A stretch of 64,000 nucleotides of DNA from Marinobacter changyiensis (GTDB lineage Bacteria; Pseudomonadota; Gammaproteobacteria; Pseudomonadales; Oleiphilaceae): NCBI RefSeq assembly GCF_009193265.1, contig NZ_VZZZ01000006.1, positions 186,001-250,000 on the forward strand. Direction: 5' to 3'. The position numbers and the translations under genes were made by a program. The notes under the pieces were generated by a model. The model saw nothing but the letters and a program-made list of their open reading frames with translations. It ran no database searches and had not been told where the DNA came from. Shown piece after piece: positions 27,309-36,875 of the stretch (position 1 is its first letter; each line of letters opens with the position of its first letter).

Positions 27309-28778
27309 ATGAAAAACTCGAAAAAGCAACATAAGCAACTACAAAGTCATCTCACCGAGGCTCTCACTTACGAGCAGTGGTATGCCGCTGCAGAGGCGCT
27401 CGATGAGGTGGAAGGACTGCTCGAATGGCGGGAGTCGGGCGGCACAGAACTACTGCATGACACACTGATTCGCGAGCACATGCAGGCCATGGCCCAATGT
27501 CGCGAACGGGGAGACACCCGGGCTCTGACTCGGGTACTGCAGGAAAGCCTATACCGGCATCTGGGGGAGCTGGCCAACCCCGACCTGTACGCGGTCGCTC
27601 GCACCGGCACCAAGTATCTGGCCGGCGAGTTTCTGGACGAAGTCGAACACTCCATGAACTTTATCTGCGACCATCCGATGCCGGGAGTTTCCGAAGCGCA
27701 GAAACTGGCTCTTTTCCGGGATGCCGAGCGGGTGTATGGCCAGCCCGCACTGATGCTCAGCGGCGGTGCGGCCTTCGGGATCTATCACATCGGTGTAACC
27801 CGGGCACTCTGGCAGCAAAATCTGCTACCGGACGTAATCGCCGGCTCCAGCATGGGCGCCATTGTCGCTGGCGCTATCTGCACCCGTGACAACACCGAGC
27901 TGGAACGCTTCTTTTTCGAGCCCGGCTACATTCATCTTGATGCGTTCCGCTGGCTGGAACCCGGCCGAATCTGGCAGAAGCGCCATGCGATGGACCAACG
28001 CCAGCTCCTGGAACACATCCATGCCAATATTGGCCAGGTCAGCTTTCGGGAGGCTTTCGAGCATAGCGGGCGCACCCTGAATATCTCGGTATCGCCCACC
28101 CGCACCCGGCAGAAACCCCGGCTGCTGAACAACATGGCGTCGCCCGAAGTGTTGATTGATTCGGCCATTCTGGCGTCTTGCGCGGTGCCAGGGGTGTACC
28201 CGCCGGTCACACTCCAGGCCCGGAATGCCAGCCGGGGTATCAGCGAGGGCAAACCCTACATGCCCACCGAGCGCTGGATCGATGGCAGTGTCCACGGTGA
28301 TTTACCATTAATGCGCATGGCGCGACTGCATAACGTCAACCGCACCATCGTCAGCCAGGCCAACCCGCACATTCTGCCGTTCATCAGTCACCACCACGAA
28401 CGGGGGGCCAAGGCATCTCTCAAGCAAGCGGCGGCGTCACTTCTGCATGCGCCGGTCGCCACAACACTGGAACTGACCCGCAACTCCTGGTCCCTCGGGG
28501 TACTGCGGCCGTTTCTCGAGCAGGCGCATGCGATGGCGACCCAACCCTATCTGGGCGACATCAACATCCAGTTTCCGTTCCGGCCCATGCTCTACCGCAA
28601 GGTACTGTCGAATCCGGATCAGAAAGACCTCAACATGTTTATCAAACTGGGTGAACAGGCGACCTGGCCTCAAATAGCAATGATCCACGATCAGACCCGA
28701 ATCAGCCGGGTGTTTGCGGACTGTATCGAGAGACTGAAAGTGAAAGCGGGGAAAGAACGGCTGGATACTGCAGGCTGA
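27309..28778 (+). CDS. DUF3336/patatin-like phospholipase
   Basis: The 489-residue protein has an N-terminal DUF3336 region (about residues 1-140) followed by a patatin domain (about 145-340). The oxyanion loop is GGAAFGIYH, the serine nucleophile is in GSSMGAIVAG, and the catalytic aspartate is in DGSVHG. This arrangement is shared with yeast triacylglycerol lipases of the TGL3/4/5 type and with many bacterial homologues. The likely role is lipid hydrolysis, either of phospholipids or of storage wax esters or triacylglycerols, which Marinobacter makes. It has no operon partner. It converges with ygiQ across the structured repeat element. Confidence 0.9.
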   Translation: MKNSKKQHKQLQSHLTEALTYEQWYAAAEALDEVEGLLEWRESGGTELLHDTLIREHMQAMAQCRERGDTRALTRVLQESLYRHLGELANPDLYAVARTGTKYLAGEFLDEVEHSMNFICDHPMPGVSEAQKLALFRDAERVYGQPALMLSGGAAFGIYHIGVTRALWQQNLLPDVIAGSSMGAIVAGAICTRDNTELERFFFEPGYIHLDAFRWLEPGRIWQKRHAMDQRQLLEHIHANIGQVSFREAFEHSGRTLNISVSPTRTRQKPRLLNNMASPEVLIDSAILASCAVPGVYPPVTLQARNASRGISEGKPYMPTERWIDGSVHGDLPLMRMARLHNVNRTIVSQANPHILPFISHHHERGAKASLKQAAASLLHAPVATTLELTRNSWSLGVLRPFLEQAHAMATQPYLGDINIQFPFRPMLYRKVLSNPDQKDLNMFIKLGEQATWPQIAMIHDQTRISRVFADCIERLKVKAGKERLDTAG

Positions 28779-28809
28779 CTAGATATGCCACCTTAGCTGG
28801 AAGACAAAA

Positions 28810-28998
28810 AGCAGGTGGGTGAGGGTTTCCAAAACCGTGCGGAGCCATGGGTGAAGATCGATAGATCTTCACGGGCTGGCCAAGGATGGCCAGCCCTGGA
28901 CCCTCAGTGCGATGCAGGAGCTATAAGCACTGAGGGGCGGAGCCCAAGCGTACATGGACGTATTTACAGCGTGTTTTGGAAACCCTCACCCACCTGCT
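28810..28998. repeat. 189-bp multi-hairpin repeat element with 26-bp perfect terminal inverted repeats
   Basis: Exact 26-bp inverted repeats (28810-28835 and 28973-28998, outer end AGCAGGTGGGTGAGG) enclose three further perfect hairpins. They are GTGAAGATC/GATCTTCAC (28851-28872, GATA loop), GGGCTGGCC/GGCCAGCCC (28873-28896) and CCCTCAGTGC/GCACTGAGGG (28901-28936). The segment after the third hairpin, with GTACATGGACGTATTTACAGC split across 28950-28971, recalls a dispersed marine gammaproteobacterial repeat from memory. Folded, it would be a multi-branched, cloverleaf-like structure. It lies between convergent genes and could stop transcription from both sides. It encodes no protein. Confidence 0.85.
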
Positions 28999-29026
28999 TA
29001 ACCCGGCACGCTGGATACTCAAACCA

Positions 29027-29102
29027 ATTAACTACGAACCGGCCTTTGCTTAGCTACTTTACCTTGCCCAGTCCGTTTATCCGTTATTAACTACGAACCG
29101 GC
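29027..29102. repeat. Imperfect duplication of the ygiQ 3' end
   Basis: ATTAACTACGAACCGGC occurs at 29027-29043 and again at 29086-29102, where it holds the ygiQ stop codon. Similarity extends further. The distal copy read leftward would encode GKVAKQRPVRS plus stop, against [11 protein letters not shown] plus stop in the real gene. The copies are 59 bases apart. Only the proximal one is in the ygiQ frame. Confidence 0.7.
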
Positions 29103-31327
29103 TTCTGCCGCGCAACCTTGCCTGTTCTACCGCGAGCTTTTACAGGCCCGCGCGCTGGCCTCGGAGCGCTGCCATCGGTGGAGCGTGGCGGCAGCCCGGT
29201 GTGCTGGGTCAGCAACGGCTTAGCGGCTTTGCCGCCGCCAGCAGGGGTAGAGTTCTTGCGCCGGGCGCTGTGGTAACCCTCGGTGGCCGGTTGGTATTTC
29301 GGGATCAGCTGGTGCTTGCCGTCACCAATCAGGTCCGCCCGGCCCATAGCCATGAGAGCCTCCCGCAACATTGGCCAGTTCTTGGCGTCGTGGTAGCGCA
29401 GGAAGGCCTTGTGCAAGCGGCGTTGCTGGGGATCTTTCACCGAGCCCACTTTCTCGGACTTGTAGGTTACCTTGCGCAGCGGATTGCGGGCGGTGTGATA
29501 CATGGTAGTGGCGGTCGCCATCGGCGACGGGTAAAACGCCTGTACCTGGTCTGCCCGGAAGCCTTTGGCTTTAAGCCACAATGCCAGATTCATCATGTCT
29601 TCATCGGTGGTGCCAGGATGGGCGGCAATGAAGTAGGGAATCAGGTACTGCTCCTTACCCGCCTCTTTCGAATATTTCTCGAACATCTGCTTGAAGCGGT
29701 CGTAACTGCCGATACCCGGCTTCATCATTTTATCCAGCACGCCTTCTTCGGTGTGCTCCGGCGCAATCTTGAGATACCCGCCCACGTGGTGGGTCACCAG
29801 TTCCTTGACGTATTCCGGTGATTCCACTGCCAGGTCATAGCGCAGGCCGGAGGCAATCAGTACCTTCTTGACGCCGGGCAACTCACGGGCATTGCGGTAA
29901 AGCTGGATCAGCGCCGAATGGTCGGTGTTCAGGTTTTCACAGATGCCGGGATAAACGCAGGACGGCTTGCGGCAGGCGGATTCGATCTCCCGGGATTTGC
30001 AGGCAATACGATACATATTGGCTGTCGGACCGCCCAGATCAGAGACCACGCCAGTGAAGCCCGGCACTTTGTCCCGCATGGCTTCGATTTCCCGCAGGAT
30101 GGAATCTTCCGAACGGTTCTGGATGATCCGGCCTTCGTGTTCCGTGATGGAGCAGAAGGTACAGCCACCAAAACAGCCCCGCATGATATTGACCGAAAAC
30201 CGGATCATGTCATAAGCCGGAATTTTAGCCTTACCGTAAGACGGATGCGGCACCCGGGCAAAAGGCTGATCAAAGACGTAATCCATTTCTTCGGTGGTCA
30301 GCGGAATTGCCGGCGGGTTGAACCAGATGTCCTGATCGCCGTGCTTCTGCACCATCGCCCGGGCGTTGCCGGGATTGGTCTCCTGATGCAGCACCCGGTT
30401 CGCATGAGCATAGAGCACCGGATCATTGCGGACTTTTTCAAAGGACGGCAGGCGGATAACGGTATTGCCCCGGGTTACTTTCGAACTCGGCAGCAAGTCC
30501 ACCACAACGGTCTCATCGCTTTCCATCTGCGGGCCGTCGGCCTGGGTGGAGGCGCAGCTTTCCAGTTCCTGGGTGTTGATATAAGGGCTGAGAATCTTGT
30601 CGACCCGGCCCGGACGGTCAACACGGGTGGAATCCAGTTCATAAAAGCCTTCGATCACGTCTTTACGCACAAACGCGGTGCCGCGAACGTCGGTGATGGT
30701 TTCCACCGGATGCCCCAGGGACAGACGGTTAGCCACATCAGCGATTGCCCTCTCCGCATTGCCGTAGAGCAGGATATCCGCGCCGGAATCGATCAGGATG
30801 GACTTGCGAACCTTGTCCTGCCAGTAGTCGTAATGGGCAATGCGCCGCAGCGAGGCTTCTATGCCGCCCAGGACCACCGGCACATCGCCGTAGGCTTCCT
30901 TACAACGGTGGGTATAGATCAGGCTGGCACGGTCCGGCCGTTTGCCACCCATACCGCCGGGCGTGTAGGCGTCGTCTGAGCGCACTTTGCGGTCGGCGGT
31001 GTAACGGTTGATCATGGAATCCATGTTGCCCGCCGCCACGCCGAAAAACAGGTTGGGCTTACCCAGTTTCAGGAAGTCATCTACCGAGTGCCAGTCCGGC
31101 TGCGCAATGATACCCACCCGAAAGCCCTGGCCTTCCAGCAACCGACCGATAACCGCCATGCCAAAGGAAGGATGGTCCACGTAGGCATCACCGGTCACGA
31201 TAATGATGTCACAGCTGTCCCAGCCCAACTGGTCCATCTCTTCCCGATTCATCGGCAGAAAAGTCGACAGCCCGAAACATTCGGCCCAGTACTTGGGGTA
31301 ATCAAAAAGCGGCTTGGCTGACTGCAT
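29087..31327 (-). CDS. ygiQ: YgiQ-family radical SAM protein
   Basis: This large radical SAM protein of 746 residues has the cluster-binding motif [16 protein letters not shown] near residue 385 and the N-terminal B12-like domain segment [19 protein letters not shown]. Later segments [16 protein letters not shown] and [20 protein letters not shown] are typical of YgiQ. The C-terminus is a basic low-complexity tail. The ATG at 31327 is chosen because the upstream ATG at 31354 has no Shine-Dalgarno sequence. The spacing from GGAG is long, so the start is uncertain. The function of YgiQ is unproven. It is a single gene. Confidence 0.9.
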   Translation of the reverse strand: MQSAKPLFDYPKYWAECFGLSTFLPMNREEMDQLGWDSCDIIIVTGDAYVDHPSFGMAVIGRLLEGQGFRVGIIAQPDWHSVDDFLKLGKPNLFFGVAAGNMDSMINRYTADRKVRSDDAYTPGGMGGKRPDRASLIYTHRCKEAYGDVPVVLGGIEASLRRIAHYDYWQDKVRKSILIDSGADILLYGNAERAIADVANRLSLGHPVETITDVRGTAFVRKDVIEGFYELDSTRVDRPGRVDKILSPYINTQELESCASTQADGPQMESDETVVVDLLPSSKVTRGNTVIRLPSFEKVRNDPVLYAHANRVLHQETNPGNARAMVQKHGDQDIWFNPPAIPLTTEEMDYVFDQPFARVPHPSYGKAKIPAYDMIRFSVNIMRGCFGGCTFCSITEHEGRIIQNRSEDSILREIEAMRDKVPGFTGVVSDLGGPTANMYRIACKSREIESACRKPSCVYPGICENLNTDHSALIQLYRNARELPGVKKVLIASGLRYDLAVESPEYVKELVTHHVGGYLKIAPEHTEEGVLDKMMKPGIGSYDRFKQMFEKYSKEAGKEQYLIPYFIAAHPGTTDEDMMNLALWLKAKGFRADQVQAFYPSPMATATTMYHTARNPLRKVTYKSEKVGSVKDPQQRRLHKAFLRYHDAKNWPMLREALMAMGRADLIGDGKHQLIPKYQPATEGYHSARRKNSTPAGGGKAAKPLLTQHTGLPPRSTDGSAPRPARGPVKARGRTGKVARQKPVRS

Positions 31328-31422
31328 AGTAGTGACCGGGGCTCCTTGTCGCATCCGACGTCAGAGTGAGTGGGACAGCGGCTTGATTTATCACAAAAAC
31401 GGCGGGGAATATAGCACAATTT

Positions 31423-31890
31423 TTAATCAAAACCTATGTCCTCACCGGCGTGACTGATCACGACGCCGGGCCCACCCTGTTCAAGCAGCCCCCGAACCTG
31501 GTCTGAAATAGCCGTTTTCGCCATCTCGGAAGGCCGGATCAGCACATAGGTTATATCCGCGTCCAACACCGGATCGGACTCACTATAACGGAAAAATTCA
31601 AGATGTAAGGTAAACGAGGTATTGCCTACCCGCCCCGGAAACAGCCGGGCTTCGAGCACATCATCAAATCTGGCCGGGGCCTTCCAGTTCAGTGTCAGGC
31701 TCACCACCTGGATATCCAGATCCTGAGCCAGCATATTCTGGTAATCCCCGAACAGGGTCCGGATATACTCGTTGACGGTAATATCGACGAAATCAGCGTA
31801 GCGGGCATTGAACACCACACCCTGGGCATCGCATTCCCCATAGCGGACGCGGAATCGGAAAATAAACGGCTGGACCGAGGTTTCTGTCAT
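31423..31890 (-). CDS. Acyl-CoA thioesterase (hotdog fold, YbgC/4HBT type)
   Basis: The 155-residue enzyme belongs to the single-hotdog thioesterases that hydrolyse acyl-CoA to free acid and CoA. The motif RVRYGECDAQGVVFNARYADF at the start includes the conserved active-site Asp (VRYGECDAQGVVFNARY, 17 residues). The TLNWKAPARFDD strand follows. The frame is open upstream to 31947. The ATG at 31890 is preferred because the hotdog core begins just after it. It diverges from the TauE/SafE permease. The substrate chain length cannot be read from the sequence. Confidence 0.85.
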   Translation of the reverse strand: MTETSVQPFIFRFRVRYGECDAQGVVFNARYADFVDITVNEYIRTLFGDYQNMLAQDLDIQVVSLTLNWKAPARFDDVLEARLFPGRVGNTSFTLHLEFFRYSESDPVLDADITYVLIRPSEMAKTAISDQVRGLLEQGGPGVVISHAGEDIGFD

Positions 31891-32031
31891 CGTTTGCTGA
31901 CCTGTCAGAGTGTTGTTGCCTCCAAGAGTAACCATCAGAACCTCCAATAGACAAATCTCCTGCCATCCATCAGGATAACCGCCCTTTTGGACTGACGATG
32001 CCTTCGCCCTCTCACCTGGAGACTCCCTGCG

Positions 32032-32775
32032 ATGTCTGCCCCCTTCGATTCACTCTTATTCTGGTTGCTGGCTGTCATTGGGGTAATTATTACCGGTATT
32101 TCCAAATCGGGCTTTGCCGGTGGCGCCGGGGTGCTTGCGGTGCCATTAATGGCACTGGTGATTCCCCTGCCCATGGCAACGGTAATCATGCTGCCGGTAC
32201 TGTTGTTCATGGATGTAAAAACCATCCACATATATCGCAAACACGCGTCCCTGGAGACGCTCAAGCGCATTGTACCGGCCGCGCTGGCAGGCATCATACT
32301 GGGTGGTCTGGTCATGGGGATGTTGTCCAATTCCGCGCTGGAACTGATCACCGGTGGAATTTCAATAGTGTTCGCCAGTTGGCAGCAGGTTTCCGGGACC
32401 CTGCGTCGGTTCCAGCAAGCCGGCTGGTTCTGGGGCGTGGTTTCCGGGCTTACCAGCACCCTGATCCATGCTGGTGGGCCGCCCATCAATGTCTATTTTC
32501 TGGGCCGGGAGCTGGCCAAACTGCAATGGCTCGGCACGGCTGCGGTATTGTTCGGGGTGATGAATCTGGTCAAGGTGGTGCCCTACAGCCTTAACGGTTT
32601 CTGGGAAGTGCGCCTGCTGTGGATTGCCCTGGCAATGGTGCCTGCGGCCTGGGTCGGGGTTCAGTTGGGACACACCATTCAAAAACGCTTTGATGGCGAG
32701 ACCTTCACCCGAATGTGCCGAGTGCTGCTGGTGGTGTCCGGTACTGGGCTGGTGATAAAAGGCCTGTTTTTCTAG
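32032..32775 (+). CDS. TSUP-family permease (TauE/SafE)
   Basis: This 247-residue membrane protein has about eight hydrophobic helices, beginning LLFWLLAVIGVIITGISKSG. It carries the family's repeated motif, with KSGFAGGAGVLAVPLM in the first half and LTSTLIHAGGPPINVYFL in the second. TSUP proteins move sulfite, sulfonates or other small anions across the inner membrane. A GGAG Shine-Dalgarno sequence precedes the ATG. There are no sulfur-metabolism neighbours, so the substrate is open. Confidence 0.9.
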   Translation: MSAPFDSLLFWLLAVIGVIITGISKSGFAGGAGVLAVPLMALVIPLPMATVIMLPVLLFMDVKTIHIYRKHASLETLKRIVPAALAGIILGGLVMGMLSNSALELITGGISIVFASWQQVSGTLRRFQQAGWFWGVVSGLTSTLIHAGGPPINVYFLGRELAKLQWLGTAAVLFGVMNLVKVVPYSLNGFWEVRLLWIALAMVPAAWVGVQLGHTIQKRFDGETFTRMCRVLLVVSGTGLVIKGLFF

Positions 32776-32801
32776 CAGCCTGAAACCGGGTCACCGAACT
32801 A

Positions 32802-34898
32802 TCACCCCACTTCAACCGCCAGAATCTCCCCCCGGCGCTGTTGTTTCTGTCGCACCAATGCGTCCACGCACTGGCTGTCATCCCTCAGGATCACGACACA
32901 TTCCAGGCACTGGATGCATTCGTTGTAGTCGATCCGGCCATCGGTGCGGATGGCGTTGATCTCGCAGCGTTTCTTGCAAAGCTGACAGGGTGAGCCGCAG
33001 AGTTTGATCCGCTCCAGCCAGCTGAACAGCCGGAACCGTCCCAGTACCGCCAGACCAGCGCCCAGCGGGCACAGGTAGCGGCAGAAGAATTTATGCACGA
33101 ACATCCCCACCACCAGCAACCCCACCGCGTAAACCACAAACGGCCAGTAGCGCCAGAAGAACAGGGTGATGCTGGTTTTGAAAGGCTCCACTTCCGCCAG
33201 TTGTTCCGCCAGTGTCAGGGAATAGAACGAGGTACCCAGCAGGCCGACCAGGATCAGATATTTCAGGCTGATGAGCCGACGGTGCCAGTTCTCAGGCACA
33301 TGTCTTTGCCTGATGTTCAGTTTCTTGCCCAGCCAGGACGCCATTTCCTGCAGCGCGCCAAACGGACACAGCCAGCCACAGAACAGACCTCGCCCCCAGA
33401 TAAAAAGGCTGATGAAGGTGTAAATCCAGAGGATGAAAATCACCGGGTCCAGCAGGAACACGCCAATTTCGAAGCCGTCCCAGATCGACTGGAACAGGGT
33501 GAAGATATTCACCACCGAAAGCTGGCCCTGGGCATAAAAGCCAATAAAAAACAGCGTGAAGAACAGAAAACCCCAGCGAAAACGATGCACCAGTTTGGGG
33601 TAGCGACTGAAATACTGCTGGCGCGCAAAAAAGACCGTCAGCACCACCAGGCTGATCACCAGAATCGTGATCTGGACCCATCGGTCCAGCCACAAACCAA
33701 CCCAGGCGGCCTGACGAACCACCGGCTGTTCGGTCTCTACAAGCTCGAACAATTCCTGGGGCAAGTGCAGCGACTTCTTGAAGGTCACCCGGTCGACCAC
33801 CAGATGATTCTTGGGCAGTGAGAGCGTCAGCACCAGTTGCGCCTCCGCACCCGGATTGAAGCCGCCGCTGCCGCCCATTTTGAACAGGTGGACTTTTTCG
33901 AACTCCGGCATACCCTCGGCCATCAGCCGGGTTTCGCTGTCCAGCCGGTTCATGTCCCGCAACTCCACTACCAGGTCACTTTGCTCCAGCAGAAGTCGTC
34001 CGGGCACGGTGCCCGGCCTGAAATCATCGGGAACATGAGTGAACAACCCCCGCGACATCACCGCCAGCATCTGCTCGCCAGGCTTGAGGTTGTCGGTCAA
34101 CCATCGAAAGCGTTCGTCGCCGAGCAGGTTACGCCCGATCATCGGTGCGCTGACGTAGGCGAAGTGAATATCTGTAAACTCCTCGCCCGGCTCCGGCTGG
34201 GGGACTTCCGGGTAATTGTCCAGGCTGCTGCCGATTTCCGCTTCTGCTTCCTCAAGAGACATGCGCCAGCGCCCCACATAATCCCGATCCAGCATCTGCT
34301 GCCAGGTCAAGGGCTCATAGAGATCGGCCTTTGGCCGCGCGGCCGGAGCCTGGGCAAAGGCTTCCAGCTTGTTGCGGGCCACTTTCAGGGCGGACGATAA
34401 AATGGTGTCGTTAATGATAATGACTGAAATGGTGGCCGAGGTAACGCCATCAAAATAGACCACGCCGTTGTCTCCGCCCGCATCGCTGCCCGCTTTCCTG
34501 CTGTTGACCACTATATGCTCAGTCAGCGAACGGCCCTTGTACTGATCCACAAACTCGAATAACGGCGCTTCACCCAGGCCGTGGAGAAATACCGGCTCAT
34601 GGTGGTTGATCACATGGACGCCAGTGAAGTGGCCGTCCACATCAATACCGATCATCAGGTCGATGGGCTTGCCGGAGTACCCTGTCAGGCTGGTGATGTA
34701 TTTGCTTTCATAGGCGTAGCCGAGCAGTTGACTGAGCTGATACACCGGGTAAACAGGGTAATCGGACAGCTTGTTCTCGATACGGGTCGCCTTGGGAAAC
34801 AACTCCTGAATCAATGCCCGCTGCTGTTCATCCGGCTCTGCATGCGCCATCGTTACCATCAACAGACAAAAAAACAGGAGCACGAAAGACCGGGCCAT
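32802..34898 (-). CDS. NosR/NirI-like FMN-binding iron-sulfur membrane protein
   Basis: The 698-residue protein has a signal peptide (FVLLFFCLLMVTMAHA) and a periplasmic FMN-binding domain. The flavin-attachment-type segment DGVTSATIS lies near residue 155. A membrane domain of several helices follows, then cysteine motifs typical of NapH/NosR: GLFCGWLCPFGALQE, FCRYLCPLGA and two ferredoxin-like clusters near the C-terminus (CGSPCQLCKKRCE, CIQCLEC). NosR sends electrons to nitrous oxide reductase. No nos or nir genes are nearby, so it may serve another reductase. The second cluster reads CIQCLECVVI and then CVD, so it is not the classical CxxCxxCxxxCP. It converges with the TSUP gene. Confidence 0.88.
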   Translation of the reverse strand: MARSFVLLFFCLLMVTMAHAEPDEQQRALIQELFPKATRIENKLSDYPVYPVYQLSQLLGYAYESKYITSLTGYSGKPIDLMIGIDVDGHFTGVHVINHHEPVFLHGLGEAPLFEFVDQYKGRSLTEHIVVNSRKAGSDAGGDNGVVYFDGVTSATISVIIINDTILSSALKVARNKLEAFAQAPAARPKADLYEPLTWQQMLDRDYVGRWRMSLEEAEAEIGSSLDNYPEVPQPEPGEEFTDIHFAYVSAPMIGRNLLGDERFRWLTDNLKPGEQMLAVMSRGLFTHVPDDFRPGTVPGRLLLEQSDLVVELRDMNRLDSETRLMAEGMPEFEKVHLFKMGGSGGFNPGAEAQLVLTLSLPKNHLVVDRVTFKKSLHLPQELFELVETEQPVVRQAAWVGLWLDRWVQITILVISLVVLTVFFARQQYFSRYPKLVHRFRWGFLFFTLFFIGFYAQGQLSVVNIFTLFQSIWDGFEIGVFLLDPVIFILWIYTFISLFIWGRGLFCGWLCPFGALQEMASWLGKKLNIRQRHVPENWHRRLISLKYLILVGLLGTSFYSLTLAEQLAEVEPFKTSITLFFWRYWPFVVYAVGLLVVGMFVHKFFCRYLCPLGAGLAVLGRFRLFSWLERIKLCGSPCQLCKKRCEINAIRTDGRIDYNECIQCLECVVILRDDSQCVDALVRQKQQRRGEILAVEVG

Positions 34899-35087
34899 GG
34901 CCTGTGCTCCAGGATTTGTTATTGCCTGTCAGTGTCCGTTAGCCGGTGGGGGTTCTCAACGGTACTTGTGACGGGGTTTTCTGCTACCAAAGGTGGAGTG
35001 GTGGCTTGTAAACCCTGGATCGCCACCCCATTTTAAGACACATTCCCCCGATCCGCTTGACGGACCAACCCTCTCAAGGAGCTCACC

Positions 35088-36857
35088 ATCGCCAGCCGAC
35101 TGAACCGGGCTCTTGCCCTCGCCCGACATTTCATCGCGCCCTATAAAAATGCCGTAGCGGGTGCCCTGGTGGCGTTGATTTTTACTGCGGGCGTCACGCT
35201 GTCGCTCGGCCAGGGCCTGCGTATCCTGGTGGACAAGGGGCTGGCCACCAGCTCCCCGGAGATGCTGGCACAGTCCATCGGGCTGTTTTTTGTCTTGGTG
35301 CTGGGCCTGGCAATCGGCTCGTTTGCCCGCTTTTACCTGGTGTCCTGGATTGGTGAGAGGGTGGTGGCAGATATTCGCAAGCAGGTATTCAATCATCTGA
35401 TTGATCTGCACCCGGGCTTCTACGAGCAGAATCGCAGCCTGGAAATTCAGTCCCGGTTTACGGCGGATACCACGGTGCTGCAATCGGTGATTGGCTCAAC
35501 CGTGTCCATCGCCCTGCGCAATGCCCTGATGTTAATTGGCGGGGTGGTGCTGCTGTTTGTCACTAACGCCAAGCTGGCAGGCATTATTATTCTAGGCTTT
35601 CCACTGGTGGTGGCGCCGATTCTGATTTTCGGGCGTCGGGTGCGCAAACTGTCCCGGCTGAGCCAGGACCGGATTGCCGATGTCGGCAGTTACGTGGGCG
35701 AAAGCCTGACCCAGATAAAAACCGTGCAGGCCTATAACCACCAGGCCCATGACCGGAACCGGTTCGCGGACGTGGCCGAGGAAGCTTTCTCAGTGGCAAG
35801 GGTGAGGATTCGTCAGCGTGCCTGGCTCACCACCATCGCCATCACCCTGGTGATGGGGGCCATTGGCGTGGTGCTCTGGGTTGGTGGGCTGGATGTGATC
35901 TCCGGCCGCATCAGTGCCGGCGAGCTTGCCGCCTTTGTGTTCTACAGCCTGCTGATCGGGCTGTCCGCGGGGGCCTTGAGCGAGGTGATTGGTGAGCTAC
36001 AGAGAGCGGCCGGGGCCGCTGCCCGGATATTCGAACTGCTCCGTACCGAGAATGAAATCACCACGCCAGAAGACAACCTCCAGCAACTGCCAGAGCGGGT
36101 TGCCGGGCGCATCGAACTCCGTAATCTGCAGTTTTGCTACCCTTCCCGTCCAGACATTCCTGCCATCCAGAGCTTCAACCTGAGGGTCGAACCCGGCGAA
36201 ACACTGGCACTGGTCGGACCGTCGGGGGCGGGCAAGTCAACGCTGTTCGATCTGTTGCTGCGATTCTACGACCCGCTGGCCGGCCAAATCCTGATTGATG
36301 GCATCGACAGCCGACAAATAGCCCCCGCGGATCTCCGGCGGTGTTTCGCCCTGGTCTCGCAGAATCCGGCGCTGTTCTTCGCCAGCATCGCAGACAACAT
36401 TCGCTACGGCCGGCCTGAAGCGACCCTGGCGGAGGTCAAACAGGCCGCCGCCATTGCCCACGCAGACGAGTTCATCCGGGCTTTGCCCCAGGGCTATGAC
36501 ACGCCGTTAGGGGATAACGGACTGGGGCTGTCAGGGGGCCAGCGGCAACGACTGGCCATTGCGCGGGCGCTGCTGGCGGATGCCCCCATTCTGCTGCTGG
36601 ACGAGGCCACCAGCGCGCTGGATGCCGAGAGCGAGCATTTGATACAACAAGCCATGCCGGAGCTGATGGCGGGCCGGACTACTCTGGTGATCGCGCACCG
36701 CCTGGCGACGGTGCGCGACGCCGATCGTATCGCGGTGATCAACCACGGGATACTGGAGGCCGTCGGTACCCACGATGAGCTGATTCAGGACAACCCGCTC
36801 TACGCTCGCCTGGCCGAGCTGCAGTTCCGGGTTGTCACCGGGGAACCGGCGGCCTAG
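35088..36857 (+). CDS. ABC exporter (fused membrane and ATPase domains), apparent ATC start
   Basis: This half-transporter of about 589 residues has an N-terminal six-helix membrane domain (to about residue 320) and a C-terminal ATPase domain. The ATPase has Walker A GPSGAGKST, signature LSGGQRQRLAIARALL, Walker B ILLLDEATSALD and the H-loop VIAHRLATVRD. It resembles MsbA/ATM1-type exporters. No ATG, GTG or TTG exists between the in-frame stop at 35058 and a GTG at 35169 that would cut into helix 1. A perfect AAGGAG at 35076-35081 sits six bases before ATC at 35088, the likely initiator. A CTG at 35100 is the alternative. The gene converges with the chemoreceptor gene. Confidence 0.88.
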   Translation: MASRLNRALALARHFIAPYKNAVAGALVALIFTAGVTLSLGQGLRILVDKGLATSSPEMLAQSIGLFFVLVLGLAIGSFARFYLVSWIGERVVADIRKQVFNHLIDLHPGFYEQNRSLEIQSRFTADTTVLQSVIGSTVSIALRNALMLIGGVVLLFVTNAKLAGIIILGFPLVVAPILIFGRRVRKLSRLSQDRIADVGSYVGESLTQIKTVQAYNHQAHDRNRFADVAEEAFSVARVRIRQRAWLTTIAITLVMGAIGVVLWVGGLDVISGRISAGELAAFVFYSLLIGLSAGALSEVIGELQRAAGAAARIFELLRTENEITTPEDNLQQLPERVAGRIELRNLQFCYPSRPDIPAIQSFNLRVEPGETLALVGPSGAGKSTLFDLLLRFYDPLAGQILIDGIDSRQIAPADLRRCFALVSQNPALFFASIADNIRYGRPEATLAEVKQAAAIAHADEFIRALPQGYDTPLGDNGLGLSGGQRQRLAIARALLADAPILLLDEATSALDAESEHLIQQAMPELMAGRTTLVIAHRLATVRDADRIAVINHGILEAVGTHDELIQDNPLYARLAELQFRVVTGEPAA

Positions 36858-36875
36858 TGTCCCGTCAGGCTAACC

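Noticed and set aside
25905..28781. The 15-mer ACTGCAGGCTGACTA spans the stop codons of both the SixA-CHAD and patatin genes.
   Set aside because: A 15-base exact match is expected about once or twice by chance in 64 kb, and no similarity extends beyond it.
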